Assembly (NCBI RefSeq): GCF_003479425.1
Contig: NZ_QUHC01000008.1
Span: forward strand, 62,001 to 126,000
Direction of reading: 5' to 3'
From: Odoribacter sp. AF15-53
GTDB lineage: Bacteria; Bacteroidota; Bacteroidia; Bacteroidales; Marinifilaceae
DNA: 64,000 bases
In this document: piece after piece, positions 16,765-23,692 of the stretch
Layout of the letters: the number at the start of each line of letters is the position of its first letter
Position numbering within the stretch: the first letter of the stretch is position 1
Position numbers and translations under genes: made by a program
The notes under the pieces: model-generated
Databases searched by the model: none
What the model was told of the DNA's origin: nothing
The model's input: the letters and a program-made list of their open reading frames with translations, nothing else

Positions 16765-17319
16765 ATGGGAATTATCACCGTATTCATGATCGCCATAGGA
16801 TTAGCCATGGACAGTCTTGCCGTCAGTATCAGTGGAGGTATTGTCATGCGTCCTTTCTGTATGCGACAATCTTTACGGTTAGCCCTGACCATGGGAATCT
16901 TTCAAGGGGGAATGACGTTACTAGGCTGGGGGCTGGGTGTTAGTTTCAGTTCGTATATCACCGCTTTCGACCACTGGATCGCTTTCGTACTTCTGGGTTT
17001 CCTCGGCGGGAAAATGATTTACGAGTCTTTCGAGGAAGAAGAGACCACGATCTCCTCCTTCTCCACGAAAACCCTGATCACCCTAGGGGTTGCCACCAGC
17101 ATTGACGCTCTCGCCGTGGGAGTCAGCATGGCATTTCTCAAAACAAGCATCTATATCCCGGCCTTCATTATCGGATTCGTGACCTTTTCCCTCTCCCTGA
17201 TCGGTGTTATCAGCGGCTATCGCTTCGGGAAAATTAAAGGTGTGAACGTCGAGTTACTCGGGGGTGTTATCCTCATCGCTATCGGTATTAAAATCCTTGT
17301 CGAGCATTTGATGGAATAA
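16765..17319 (+). CDS. mntP: Manganese efflux pump MntP
   Basis: The protein has 184 residues and about six membrane helices. The two DUF204 repeats each carry the diagnostic motif: IAIGLAMDSLAVSISGG near the start and LGVATSIDALAVGVS in the second half, including the conserved Asp residues needed for Mn export. The frame extends upstream to a TTG at 16747, but that codon lies inside the predicted -7 box, so the ATG at 16765 is the better start. The protein exports Mn(II) across the inner membrane. I see no room for a yybP-ykoY riboswitch in the leader, unlike many mntP genes. Confidence 0.94.
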   Translation: MGIITVFMIAIGLAMDSLAVSISGGIVMRPFCMRQSLRLALTMGIFQGGMTLLGWGLGVSFSSYITAFDHWIAFVLLGFLGGKMIYESFEEEETTISSFSTKTLITLGVATSIDALAVGVSMAFLKTSIYIPAFIIGFVTFSLSLIGVISGYRFGKIKGVNVELLGGVILIAIGIKILVEHLME

Positions 17320-17356
17320 TTTTCAATTCACCATTCTCCATTTTCAATTATATTCG

Positions 17357-17364
17357 TATCTTTG
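17357..17364 (+). promoter_or_regulatory. -7 box (TATCTTTG) of ssrA
   Basis: An exact TAnnTTTG match 14 nt before the mature 5' end of tmRNA. It lies just after a CATTCTCCATTTTCAATTA stretch that resembles other A/T-rich intergenic repeats in this window. Confidence 0.65.
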
Positions 17365-17378
17365 CATCACATATCTAT

Positions 17379-17780
17379 GGGGTAGACGTGGATTTGACAG
17401 CATGATGAATAGGTATGTAAGCATGTCGGGCGTAGTGAAGCCGGCCCGTTAATCCCGGACGCAAAATTTTAATTGGCGAAAGAAATTACGCTCTTGCTGC
17501 CTAATCGAATCATAGTAGATTGAGGCTTAATCTCCGCTCAAGGTAGTGGAGACAAGACATCCCGCTGGCGGTCCCACCTTGTGCCAACCAGCATTCGGGG
17601 TGCAGGCAATACGAGGTTAGTCAACGTTTTGCTTCGTGACGTTGATGAAATAACAGAAGCTAAGGTATAGTTTGGGTGCTTTTTTCCGGGCCATACTCGA
17701 AAACCAATAAAAAGCTAAGCATGTAGAAAGCATATGGATTCCGTGTTTGGACCAGGGTTCGATTCCCTGCTACTCCACCC
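17379..17780 (+). ncRNA. ssrA: Transfer-messenger RNA (tmRNA)
   Basis: The 5' end GGGGTAGACGTGGATTTGAC and the 3' T-arm/acceptor GGTTCGATTCCCTGCTACTCC pair to form the tRNA-Ala-like domain. The tag frame at 17475-17504 reads GGC GAA AGA AAT TAC GCT CTT GCT GCC TAA, giving the tag GERNYALAA (with the preceding charged Ala). The ALAA end is the ClpXP degron. After the discriminator A (17777) the DNA reads CCC, so the CCA end appears to be added post-transcriptionally. Pseudoknot-type GC segments lie on both sides of the tag. tmRNA rescues stalled ribosomes together with SmpB. Confidence 0.97.
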
Positions 17781-17787
17781 ACACAAG

Positions 17788-17816
17788 AAAAAGTCACTGA
17801 TTCTCGGTGACTTTTT
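17788..17816 (+). terminator. ssrA terminator
   Basis: AAAAAGTCAC (17788-17797) and GTGACTTTTT (17807-17816) form a 10-bp stem with a 9-nt loop and a T-run. Confidence 0.85.
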
Positions 17817-17830
17817 ACTTTCCTCAGACC

Positions 17831-18007
17831 TTACAGGATAAATTTAAAATCCCTCGCTTTCAATATCCGGTTTTCCGGGGCTATAACCATTTCAACATGA
17901 AAGCGATAAATATACTCTAAAATCTCTTCTCCCCGCATCGAAACACCTATTGCGATACCCCCTGCTAAAGTAGTCCAGAGAATCACGTCTGTTATATCCT
18001 CATTTTC
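17831..18007 (-). pseudogene. Open coding-like frame, possible gene remnant
   Basis: The minus strand is open for 58 codons between a TGA (complement of 18008-18010) and TAA (complement of 17831-17833). The residue pattern looks coding: DVILWTTLAGGIAIGVSM, then LEYIYRFHVEMVIAPENR and a basic end. There is no ATG near the 5' end; GTG or an internal ATG are the only starts. No family is recognised. It fills most of the gap between tmRNA and the YjbR gene, which otherwise shows nothing. Confidence 0.3.
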
Positions 18008-18056
18008 TCACAAGTACACGAATCTATGAAAAATATAGAAAACTCACGAAAATTCC

Positions 18057-18064
18057 TATCTTTG
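18057..18064 (+). promoter_or_regulatory. -7 box (TATCTTTG) of the MmcQ/YjbR gene
   Basis: An exact TAnnTTTG match 22 nt before the start codon. Confidence 0.5.
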
Positions 18065-18086
18065 TCAAATCATAATAACAACACGT

Positions 18087-18470
18087 ATGGATATTGTAGA
18101 GCTTAGAGAATTTTGTCTTTCCTTCCCGCACACGACCGAGGAATTCCCCTTTGACGAAACCACGCTGGTCTTCAAAGTCTTCAATAAAATGTTCTGTTGC
18201 ACGGATATCATGCCGTTCGAATGGATTGCCGTAAAGTGCGACCCGGAACGAGCCCTTGAACTACGTGAGAAATATTCGGAAATCACACCCGCTTACCATT
18301 TCAACAAAAAGTACTGGAACGGGATAAACATGCACGGGAACCTTCCCGATAAATTCATCGAGGAACTCATCGAACACTCTTACCGGGAAGTCATAAAGAA
18401 ACTCCCCAAGAGCTTCGTGAAAGAGAACTTCCCCGAATTCTCCCTGACCGAATCCAACCGACTGAAATAA
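18087..18470 (+). CDS. MmcQ/YjbR family protein
   Basis: The protein has 127 residues, normal for the family. Characteristic segments are FCLSFPHTTEEFPFDETTLVFKV near the start, then IAVKCDPERALELREKY, ITPAYHFNKKYWNGI, and LIEHSYREVIKKLPK near the end. The fold (CyaY-like/YjbR) is linked to DNA binding in some members, but no cellular role is established. It is cytoplasmic, monocistronic, and convergent with the catalase gene. Confidence 0.93.
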   Translation: MDIVELREFCLSFPHTTEEFPFDETTLVFKVFNKMFCCTDIMPFEWIAVKCDPERALELREKYSEITPAYHFNKKYWNGINMHGNLPDKFIEELIEHSYREVIKKLPKSFVKENFPEFSLTESNRLK

Positions 18471-18472
18471 AG

Positions 18473-18540
18473 ACTAACAGTTGGAGTATTCTATCACCAG
18501 ATATCCCGGAACACACAACGTTTCCTCCAACCATTAGTCA
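18473..18540. terminator. Long inverted repeat between convergent genes
   Basis: GACTAACAGTTGGAG (18473-18487) is nearly complementary to 18526-18540 (13 of 15), with a 38-nt loop. It occupies the space between the convergent YjbR and catalase stops. A shared bidirectional terminator is the simplest reading, although the T-runs are weak. Confidence 0.45.
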
Positions 18541-18548
18541 ATACAAAT

Positions 18549-20030
18549 CTATTTATCTTCTTGCTGCTGGCGTTTCACCTCGGCAAGTACATCTTTCATA
18601 TTCAAACCCGCGGCCTCGGCGATCCCCTTACCACAACGTTCATCCGCCTGGTAAAAACGAGCGGCTACCCGTACCTTGATTTCCACGGGTACGCCAGTCA
18701 TCGCAGCTGCCACGTTCGTGGGAATCCGTTGTTTCTCGTCCTCGGGAACCAAACGGTACAAATCACCGGGTTGCGTGTAGTAATCCTTATCCTGCTGATA
18801 ATGATTGCCCATACCCTTTATATCAAAAACAGGCTGGTTATAAGCGTGATTATCTACCGGACCACCAAAACTGTTCGGCTCGTAATTCACGGCTCCCCCG
18901 CTATTACCATCCACCCGCATGAACCCGTCCCGATGATAATTGTGGACCGGACAACGCGGCGCGTTCACCGGGATCGAATCGGCGTTAATCCCCAGGCGAT
19001 AACGATGCGCGTCACCGTAAGCGAACAACCGTCCCTGCAACATCTTATCCGGCGAGAAATGGATACCCGGAACCACGTTGGCCGGGTTAAAGGCAGCTTG
19101 CTCCACGTCGGCGAAATAATTCTCCGGATTCCGGTTCAACTCGATCACCCCGACCTCGATCAACGGGTAATCCTTGTGACTCCACACTTTCGTCAGGTCA
19201 AAAGGATTAAAGCGATACGTCTCCGCATCTTTCTCCGGCATGATCTGAACACACATTTTCCATTTCGGGAAATCACCCTTCTCGATGCTCTCGAACAAAT
19301 CCCGCTGGGAATGTTCCCGGTCGACAGCCACGATCTTCTCCGCCTCCTCGTTCGTGAAGTTGGCAATTCCCTGCATGCAACGCAAATGGAACTTCACCCA
19401 ACAACGCTCCTCGTACTCGTTATAGAAGCTGAACGTGTGACTCCCGAACCCGTGCATGTGGCGAAAATCCTGAGGTATCCCCCGGTCGCTCATCAGGATC
19501 ATCACCTGATGCAACGTCTCCGGCGACAAGCTCCAAAAATCCCACATGGCGGTATTACTTCGCAGATTCGTCTTCGGATCCCGCTTCTGCGTGTGAATAA
19601 AATCAGGGAACTTCAACGGATCCCGGATAAAGAAAACGGGCGTATTATTCCCGACCAGATCCCAGTTTCCCTCGTCGGTATAAAATTTCATGGCAAACCC
19701 GCGAACATCCCGTTCCGTGTCAGCCGCTCCCCGCTCACCCGCAACCGTGGAGAACCGCATAAACACGTCGGTTTTCTTTCCCACCTTGGCGAAAATACTC
19801 GCTTTCGTGTAACGGGTGATGTCATTCGTCACGGTAAATGTCCCGAACGCCCCGCTCCCTTTGGCGTGGACGATTCGTTCCGGGATTCTCTCCCGGTTAA
19901 AATGAGCTAGTTTTTCAAGCAACCAAACATTTTGAAGAAGAGCCGGACCGTGAGGGCCTGCCGTCTGGATGTTCTGGTTATCACCAACCGGGGCCCCGGC
20001 TTCGGTAGTAAGTCTTTGTTTCTTTTCCAT
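18549..20030 (-). CDS. katA: Heme catalase (small-subunit, clade 3 type)
   Basis: The protein has 493 residues, typical for small-subunit monofunctional catalases. The distal His55 is in [12 protein letters not shown], the catalytic Asn in [11 protein letters not shown] (about 128), and the proximal heme ligand Tyr338 in [14 protein letters not shown]. It converts hydrogen peroxide to water and oxygen in the cytoplasm. There is no signal peptide. The gene lies 83 nt after a small PAS-domain gene and may be co-transcribed with it. A 20-bp imperfect inverted repeat touches the start codon and could control translation or transcription. Confidence 0.97.
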   Translation of the reverse strand: MEKKQRLTTEAGAPVGDNQNIQTAGPHGPALLQNVWLLEKLAHFNRERIPERIVHAKGSGAFGTFTVTNDITRYTKASIFAKVGKKTDVFMRFSTVAGERGAADTERDVRGFAMKFYTDEGNWDLVGNNTPVFFIRDPLKFPDFIHTQKRDPKTNLRSNTAMWDFWSLSPETLHQVMILMSDRGIPQDFRHMHGFGSHTFSFYNEYEERCWVKFHLRCMQGIANFTNEEAEKIVAVDREHSQRDLFESIEKGDFPKWKMCVQIMPEKDAETYRFNPFDLTKVWSHKDYPLIEVGVIELNRNPENYFADVEQAAFNPANVVPGIHFSPDKMLQGRLFAYGDAHRYRLGINADSIPVNAPRCPVHNYHRDGFMRVDGNSGGAVNYEPNSFGGPVDNHAYNQPVFDIKGMGNHYQQDKDYYTQPGDLYRLVPEDEKQRIPTNVAAAMTGVPVEIKVRVAARFYQADERCGKGIAEAAGLNMKDVLAEVKRQQQEDK

Positions 20031-20083
20031 GGTTAATCAGGTATTATCATTATAATGTCTATGATGATTATACCTCATTAACC
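20031..20083 (-). promoter_or_regulatory. Inverted repeat directly against the katA start codon
   Basis: The leader reads GGTTAATGAGGTATAATCAT, about 13 bases, then ATGATAATACCTGATTAACC immediately before the katA ATG. Of the 20 arm positions 18 are complementary. A leader hairpin would hide the whole ribosome-binding region. As DNA it could equally be an operator for a peroxide regulator such as OxyR or PerR. Confidence 0.65.
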
Positions 20084-20113
20084 ATTAAAAAGTTTTATAA
20101 ACAGATCAAAATT

Positions 20114-20455
20114 TTATTCCGTTTTCGGTTTCCGTACATAGTGCGGCATCTCAAAAGGAATCTCCAGAGAAAATTCCACCAATCCCATAAACTCGCCGTT
20201 CTCGTACCACGGGGTCTGGTAAATCAATTTCTTCACACCGTTCTTTTCAATCGTATAAGCATTCGTTGCATGTTGTTCCATCAACTCCACCAGTTTCGTA
20301 CGGGCCGGTTCCGGGTGACAATCCAACACGTTTTGCCCTACCAGATCACCATGATTCGTTTTCTGGGATTTATCGTTCATCTGAAGGATTTTCCCCTCTT
20401 TATCACATACCGTGATCGCCACGTTCAGTTCTTTCATGTAATCCATAGTTGTCAT
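20114..20455 (-). CDS. Small stand-alone PAS domain protein
   Basis: The protein has 113 residues; the Met at residue 4 is an alternative start. It is essentially one PAS fold: MKELNVAITVCDKEGKILQMN, then LVGQNVLDCHPEPA, and a last strand pair with LIYQTPWYENGEFMGLVEFSLEI. The NVLDCHP wording is shared with DUF438/PAS proteins that can hold heme or other cofactors. No output domain is present, so it may act as a sensor subunit for another protein. It precedes katA on the same strand, which hints at a redox or peroxide link; that is inference. A TAGCTTTG -7 box lies upstream. Confidence 0.85.
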   Translation of the reverse strand: MTTMDYMKELNVAITVCDKEGKILQMNDKSQKTNHGDLVGQNVLDCHPEPARTKLVELMEQHATNAYTIEKNGVKKLIYQTPWYENGEFMGLVEFSLEIPFEMPHYVRKPKTE

Positions 20456-20471
20456 TTTTTTATTACTCCTG

Positions 20472-20479
20472 CAAAGCTA
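20472..20479 (-). promoter_or_regulatory. -7 box (TAGCTTTG) of the PAS gene
   Basis: The complement of 20472-20479 matches TAnnTTTG, 17 nt before the PAS start codon; it may also serve katA. Confidence 0.5.
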
Positions 20480-20562
20480 TAATTTTTCATGATGTAGTAT
20501 GCTCATTATCCCGAATTTATAAATGAAAAATAATTATCACTACAATTTTTCTCTCAAATATT

Positions 20563-20592
20563 TTGCAAATTCCCTAAAAGGCTCTATATTTG
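20563..20592 (+). promoter_or_regulatory. tRNA-Asn promoter
   Basis: TTG (20563-20565, within TTTTG), a 19-nt spacer and TATATTTG (20585-20592) give a textbook Bacteroidota -33/-7 promoter, 18 nt before the mature tRNA. Confidence 0.8.
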
Positions 20593-20610
20593 CATCGCTT
20601 TTGAGAAAAT

Positions 20611-20684
20611 TCCTTAGTAGCTCAGTTGGTTAGAGCGGCGGACTGTTAATCCGTAGGTCGTAGGTTCAAGTCCTACCTGAGGAG
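20611..20684 (+). tRNA. tRNA-Asn (GTT)
   Basis: A 74-nt cloverleaf: acceptor TCCTTAG pairs with CTGAGGA (20677-20683). The D-arm contains AGCTCAGTTGGTTAGAGC, the anticodon loop CTGTTAA gives GTT at 20645-20647, and the T-arm contains GGTTCAAGTCC. The discriminator is G and CCA is not encoded. Confidence 0.97.
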
Positions 20685-20695
20685 CTTCAAAAACT

Positions 20696-20722
20696 AAGCC
20701 AGCATTTCTGCTGGCTTTTTCT
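20696..20722 (+). terminator. tRNA-Asn terminator
   Basis: A perfect 9-bp stem AAGCCAGCA/TGCTGGCTT with a TTTC loop and a T-run. Confidence 0.9.
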
Positions 20723-20815
20723 TATTTATAAAATTTCGTCCCTTAGCCCGGCTCACGTGAGCCCACATTCCCCGGTATCTCGACGCACCCGTACCCGTGT
20801 CTCCCCGGTAAGTTA

Positions 20816-20848
20816 ATTGAAAGTTGATTGAAACTTCATTGAAAGTTA
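20816..20848. repeat. Three tandem copies of an 11-bp ATTGAAAGTTG repeat
   Basis: Units start at 20816, 20827 and 20838 (ATTGAAAGTTG, ATTGAAACTTC, ATTGAAAGTTA). The five bases before (AGTTA) look like the end of a fourth unit. The sequence differs entirely from the TGGCGG array at 15543 but the period is the same. Confidence 0.85.
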
Positions 20849-21150
20849 ACTAAGCAGAACCGTCAAGATTTTATTGATTTTCACAAAAAAAGCAATCAAC
20901 ATATTAACGAACCACCGACGAGCCTCCCCGGAAAATACCAAGAAACACGCTTGATTCATTCAAGTATCCTCCTACCATCTCACACCCAACTCTCAACCCA
21001 CACAACCCGTCCCGCTTTTTTTTTTCCTCCCCACTTCCTTATAAAAACCTTCCCGATAAACTCTGATCAAACTATAAATGGAGCCAAACCAAGCGTGAAT
21101 GCAGTTTTAGTCAAGCGTTGGGCCTAGCAAAACACGAGACCGATATCTAT

Positions 21151-21185
21151 AAAAATCAGCGCATGAACCGAAATCCACACGCTGA
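21151..21185 (-). terminator. Probable terminator of locus A
   Basis: On the minus strand TCAGCG (complement of 21180-21185) pairs with CGCTGA (complement of 21156-21161), followed by TTTTTAT. It lies about 30-60 nt after the last gene of locus A. The stem is short with a long loop, so confidence is moderate. Confidence 0.5.
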
Positions 21186-21214
21186 CCATCCTACTGCTAT
21201 TATGTTGTAACTGA

Positions 21215-22483
21215 CTATTTTTTCAACAATTGTTCTTGAATTATTTTCTCGTATTTTTCGGGAGTTGCTCCCATCTCGACAACGGGTTTACCTCCAACCG
21301 GGATAAAAAACAAAGTTGGCAAAGCATTTACATTAAACCTGCTACAAAGTTCTTTTTCCTTATCCGCGTTGACCTTCAGGAACACGATCTGCCCCTTGTA
21401 CTTTTCCGCCATCTTTTCCAATTCGGGGATCAATCGCATGCAAGGTCCGCACCACGTGGCCCAGAAATCTATCACGACAGGTTTATCACCCTTGAACACG
21501 AATTCATCACTCACCCGGTAGTCATAGACATGCTCTAAGAAATAATCCCGGGTGATCGGGTTCAACTTGCCCGGCTCGACCGTAGAAGCTATATCCTTTA
21601 CCTCCTCGTCTTTTATCTCTACCAGATCAAAAGGTTGAAAATATATTTTCTGTTTCGGGTAATCAATTGAAATAATTCCTTCCTTCAAAATCCCGTTACC
21701 CAGCACGGAGCGGGATAAAGCCGCGTTCTCGGAAATAACGATCCGATTCAAACGACTCTTCACGAAATCACACGTCCCGGCTATTTTCGTTCCGGCAGTC
21801 GGTTCCGCAATCTTATAACCGTTCACGATGACAGCCTCACCTCCTTTATCCCCTCCGAGTTTGGCAAAATCCCCGGTTGTCATTGAAATCATCCCGTCAC
21901 TCCACGTATCCAACAACAAGGCGTATGGAATCCCGTCAATAGTCAAGGTACACGAAATAGCGGTTCCGGGTAGAACCTTCACGTCAGCCCGGTGCTCCAA
22001 TTTCATGTACGAGGGGCGATAAGGTACAGAGGTGGTTATCTTCTTACGTTTGCTATCAATCGTCAATACCACGTTACGAAACAACGCTCCCCCCACGACA
22101 CCCGCCACACCAAGCTGACGCAAATAGGGTTCGTCCACCAAAACGAAAGCGGGTACGGCATTACCGAACACGTTATTCCCGAATGCCATTGTATTTACAC
22201 TCACGGTCTTCGAGATTGGAACCTCCTTGTACAAAAAGTGGTTATACTGGAAATCACCCGGTATCTCCGGGTCTATTTTCAGTTTTTCCAGAAACTCCGG
22301 CAAGAGAGCCGTGTGCCCGGACAAGTCCAGGACGAAACTGGCCATTTCCCCGTTCACCGCCAAATCCAAGATTATTTTCCCGTCCACTTCCCGATAATCC
22401 TTCACCTCGGTAGACGTGTTCTTCGTCTGAGTCCACGTCAAGCCGGGAAACAAACAAAACAGTAATAATATCAATATCTTCAT
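21215..22483 (-). CDS. Retropepsin-like (degenerate) / thioredoxin fusion protein
   Basis: The protein has 422 residues with a signal peptide ending LTWTQ. Residues about 30-290 look like two retropepsin lobes. The first has FVLDLSGHTALLP where the active-site DTG would be (D53-L54-S55) and GVAGVVGGALFRNVVLTID. The second has ALLLDTWSDGMIS (D192-T193-W194) and ILKEGIISIDYPKQKIYF. Both DTG motifs are altered, so proteolysis is unlikely. Residues about 315-420 are a thioredoxin domain with active site WCGPC (344-348) and cis-Pro in NALPTLFF. It is the last gene of locus A. A paralogue enters the window at 63,388. A periplasmic reductase with a peptide-binding module is my inference. Confidence 0.75.
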   Translation of the reverse strand: MKILILLLFCLFPGLTWTQTKNTSTEVKDYREVDGKIILDLAVNGEMASFVLDLSGHTALLPEFLEKLKIDPEIPGDFQYNHFLYKEVPISKTVSVNTMAFGNNVFGNAVPAFVLVDEPYLRQLGVAGVVGGALFRNVVLTIDSKRKKITTSVPYRPSYMKLEHRADVKVLPGTAISCTLTIDGIPYALLLDTWSDGMISMTTGDFAKLGGDKGGEAVIVNGYKIAEPTAGTKIAGTCDFVKSRLNRIVISENAALSRSVLGNGILKEGIISIDYPKQKIYFQPFDLVEIKDEEVKDIASTVEPGKLNPITRDYFLEHVYDYRVSDEFVFKGDKPVVIDFWATWCGPCMRLIPELEKMAEKYKGQIVFLKVNADKEKELCSRFNVNALPTLFFIPVGGKPVVEMGATPEKYEKIIQEQLLKK

Positions 22484-22505
22484 GTGCTATAAATTTTACT
22501 TGTAT

Positions 22506-23663
22506 CTAGGATCTTGTTATCTCGACCCTCTTCTCTTTCCCGTCTTTCAGGATTATGATATAAGCCGAATCGCCCTCAATCGCATCAAGGATGGCCTCCA
22601 CTTCCATCTGGTTTTGCGCGACATCGGAAAGCTCCTTACCGTTAATATTCACCACCTGGTCACCAAACGCGACCTGACCTTTCAGGCTATCCCAAACGGT
22701 TGTCACCTCAAAATGTCCCTTGACCGGCAATATCCCCACGTTCCATGTCCGGGGTGCCCCTCCCGCATCAATCACGGCCTGATCATACGGGAAGAAATAG
22801 AAACGATGACGCATGTAGTCAATAACCACTTTCCCGTACTGCAACATATCCACCCCGACAATACTCATCCCCATGTTGATCGTGATACTTCCCACGTTCG
22901 AGAACTTTCCGGACAGGAAATTCATCTCATCGATCACGACTTTATCAATCTCCACCGGTTGCCCGACACCTCCTATGCCCACGATATTCACCCCGATCCC
23001 TTCTGCCACTTTCGTGTTCTTGACCCGCCCCTTCAAATCAGTATAATCAGTGGAAGAAAGCAATAACAAACCGGTCGCTCCCGTGTCAAATAACACCCTT
23101 TTGGTCGCACCACCAAAACCGACCTCTACAATCGAATGATTGGACTGTCCCGGAAACAACTCCACGCCATCCGTGATTTTCAATCCCGCCGGACGATAGG
23201 GATAATTGATGACCATGATCTTTTCCCGAGCATCAAAAGTGATCACCGACTGAGCGAATGCATCCCCACCCAAAATACCGGCCACCCCAAGTTCCCGAAA
23301 GAATCCCGTGGTAGGAAAAATCATCGTTTCCAAACGGGATAATTTATAATTCGGGCTCAATTCCACCTCTTGTAATATCCCCGTGGGATAATTCACTCCC
23401 AGACTATTGGCATCCGACACGTTCGTCGAAGTCCCCGTACTCATCGCTTTCATCTCGACAGCCGCTTCCCGCATAGTTCCCGTCTTTCCCCCGGTATCAA
23501 CGATGTATCTCACGTTCACCCCGTTCACCATCACCGGGATAATGATCTTCCCGTGTACAAATTCATAATGTATCGTGTCGCACACCCGACGAGAAGTTTG
23601 TCGCGCAAAACTCCTCGCGGAGAATAGTGTCAACAGACCGACAATGATTAATATCGTTTTCAT
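22506..23663 (-). CDS. Two-lobed retropepsin-like aspartic protease with PDZ domain
   Basis: The protein has 385 residues with a signal peptide ending SFARQ. Two aspartic-protease lobes are visible. The first has VRYIVDTGGKTG (Asp56) and GVAGILGGDAFAQSVITFD. The second has RVLFDTGATGLL (Asp193) and MSIVGVDMLQYGKVVIDY. Both DTG motifs are intact, so this could be active, unlike its neighbour at 21215. Residues about 305-385 are PDZ-like (GQVAFGDQVVNINGKELSDV, then a terminal KEKRVEITRS). The order retropepsin-PDZ is known in Bacteroidota periplasmic aspartyl proteases. It sits 30 nt after the subtilase-like gene and 22 nt before the thioredoxin fusion, within locus A. Confidence 0.82.
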   Translation of the reverse strand: MKTILIIVGLLTLFSARSFARQTSRRVCDTIHYEFVHGKIIIPVMVNGVNVRYIVDTGGKTGTMREAAVEMKAMSTGTSTNVSDANSLGVNYPTGILQEVELSPNYKLSRLETMIFPTTGFFRELGVAGILGGDAFAQSVITFDAREKIMVINYPYRPAGLKITDGVELFPGQSNHSIVEVGFGGATKRVLFDTGATGLLLLSSTDYTDLKGRVKNTKVAEGIGVNIVGIGGVGQPVEIDKVVIDEMNFLSGKFSNVGSITINMGMSIVGVDMLQYGKVVIDYMRHRFYFFPYDQAVIDAGGAPRTWNVGILPVKGHFEVTTVWDSLKGQVAFGDQVVNINGKELSDVAQNQMEVEAILDAIEGDSAYIIILKDGKEKRVEITRS

Positions 23664-23692
23664 GGCATAGAACAGTTGCTCAAACTTTTAAT

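Larger units (their letters stand above)
20685..21214. other. Non-coding gap between tRNA-Asn and locus A
   Basis: After the tRNA terminator (stem 20696-20704 and 20709-20717, AAGCCAGCA, T-run) there is no recognisable gene. The gap holds an 11-bp tandem array (20816-20848), a pyrimidine tract near 21017-21034, and the predicted locus A terminator (21156-21185). Confidence 0.6.

Noticed and set aside
18561..19910. 449-codon plus-strand open frame opposite catalase
   Set aside because: It is antisense to a certain catalase gene and its residues show no family; it arises from the codon use of the catalase gene.
21001..21210. Possible transposase or other gene fragment before locus A
   Set aside because: Short open stretches on the minus strand are broken by a stop and match nothing I recognise.
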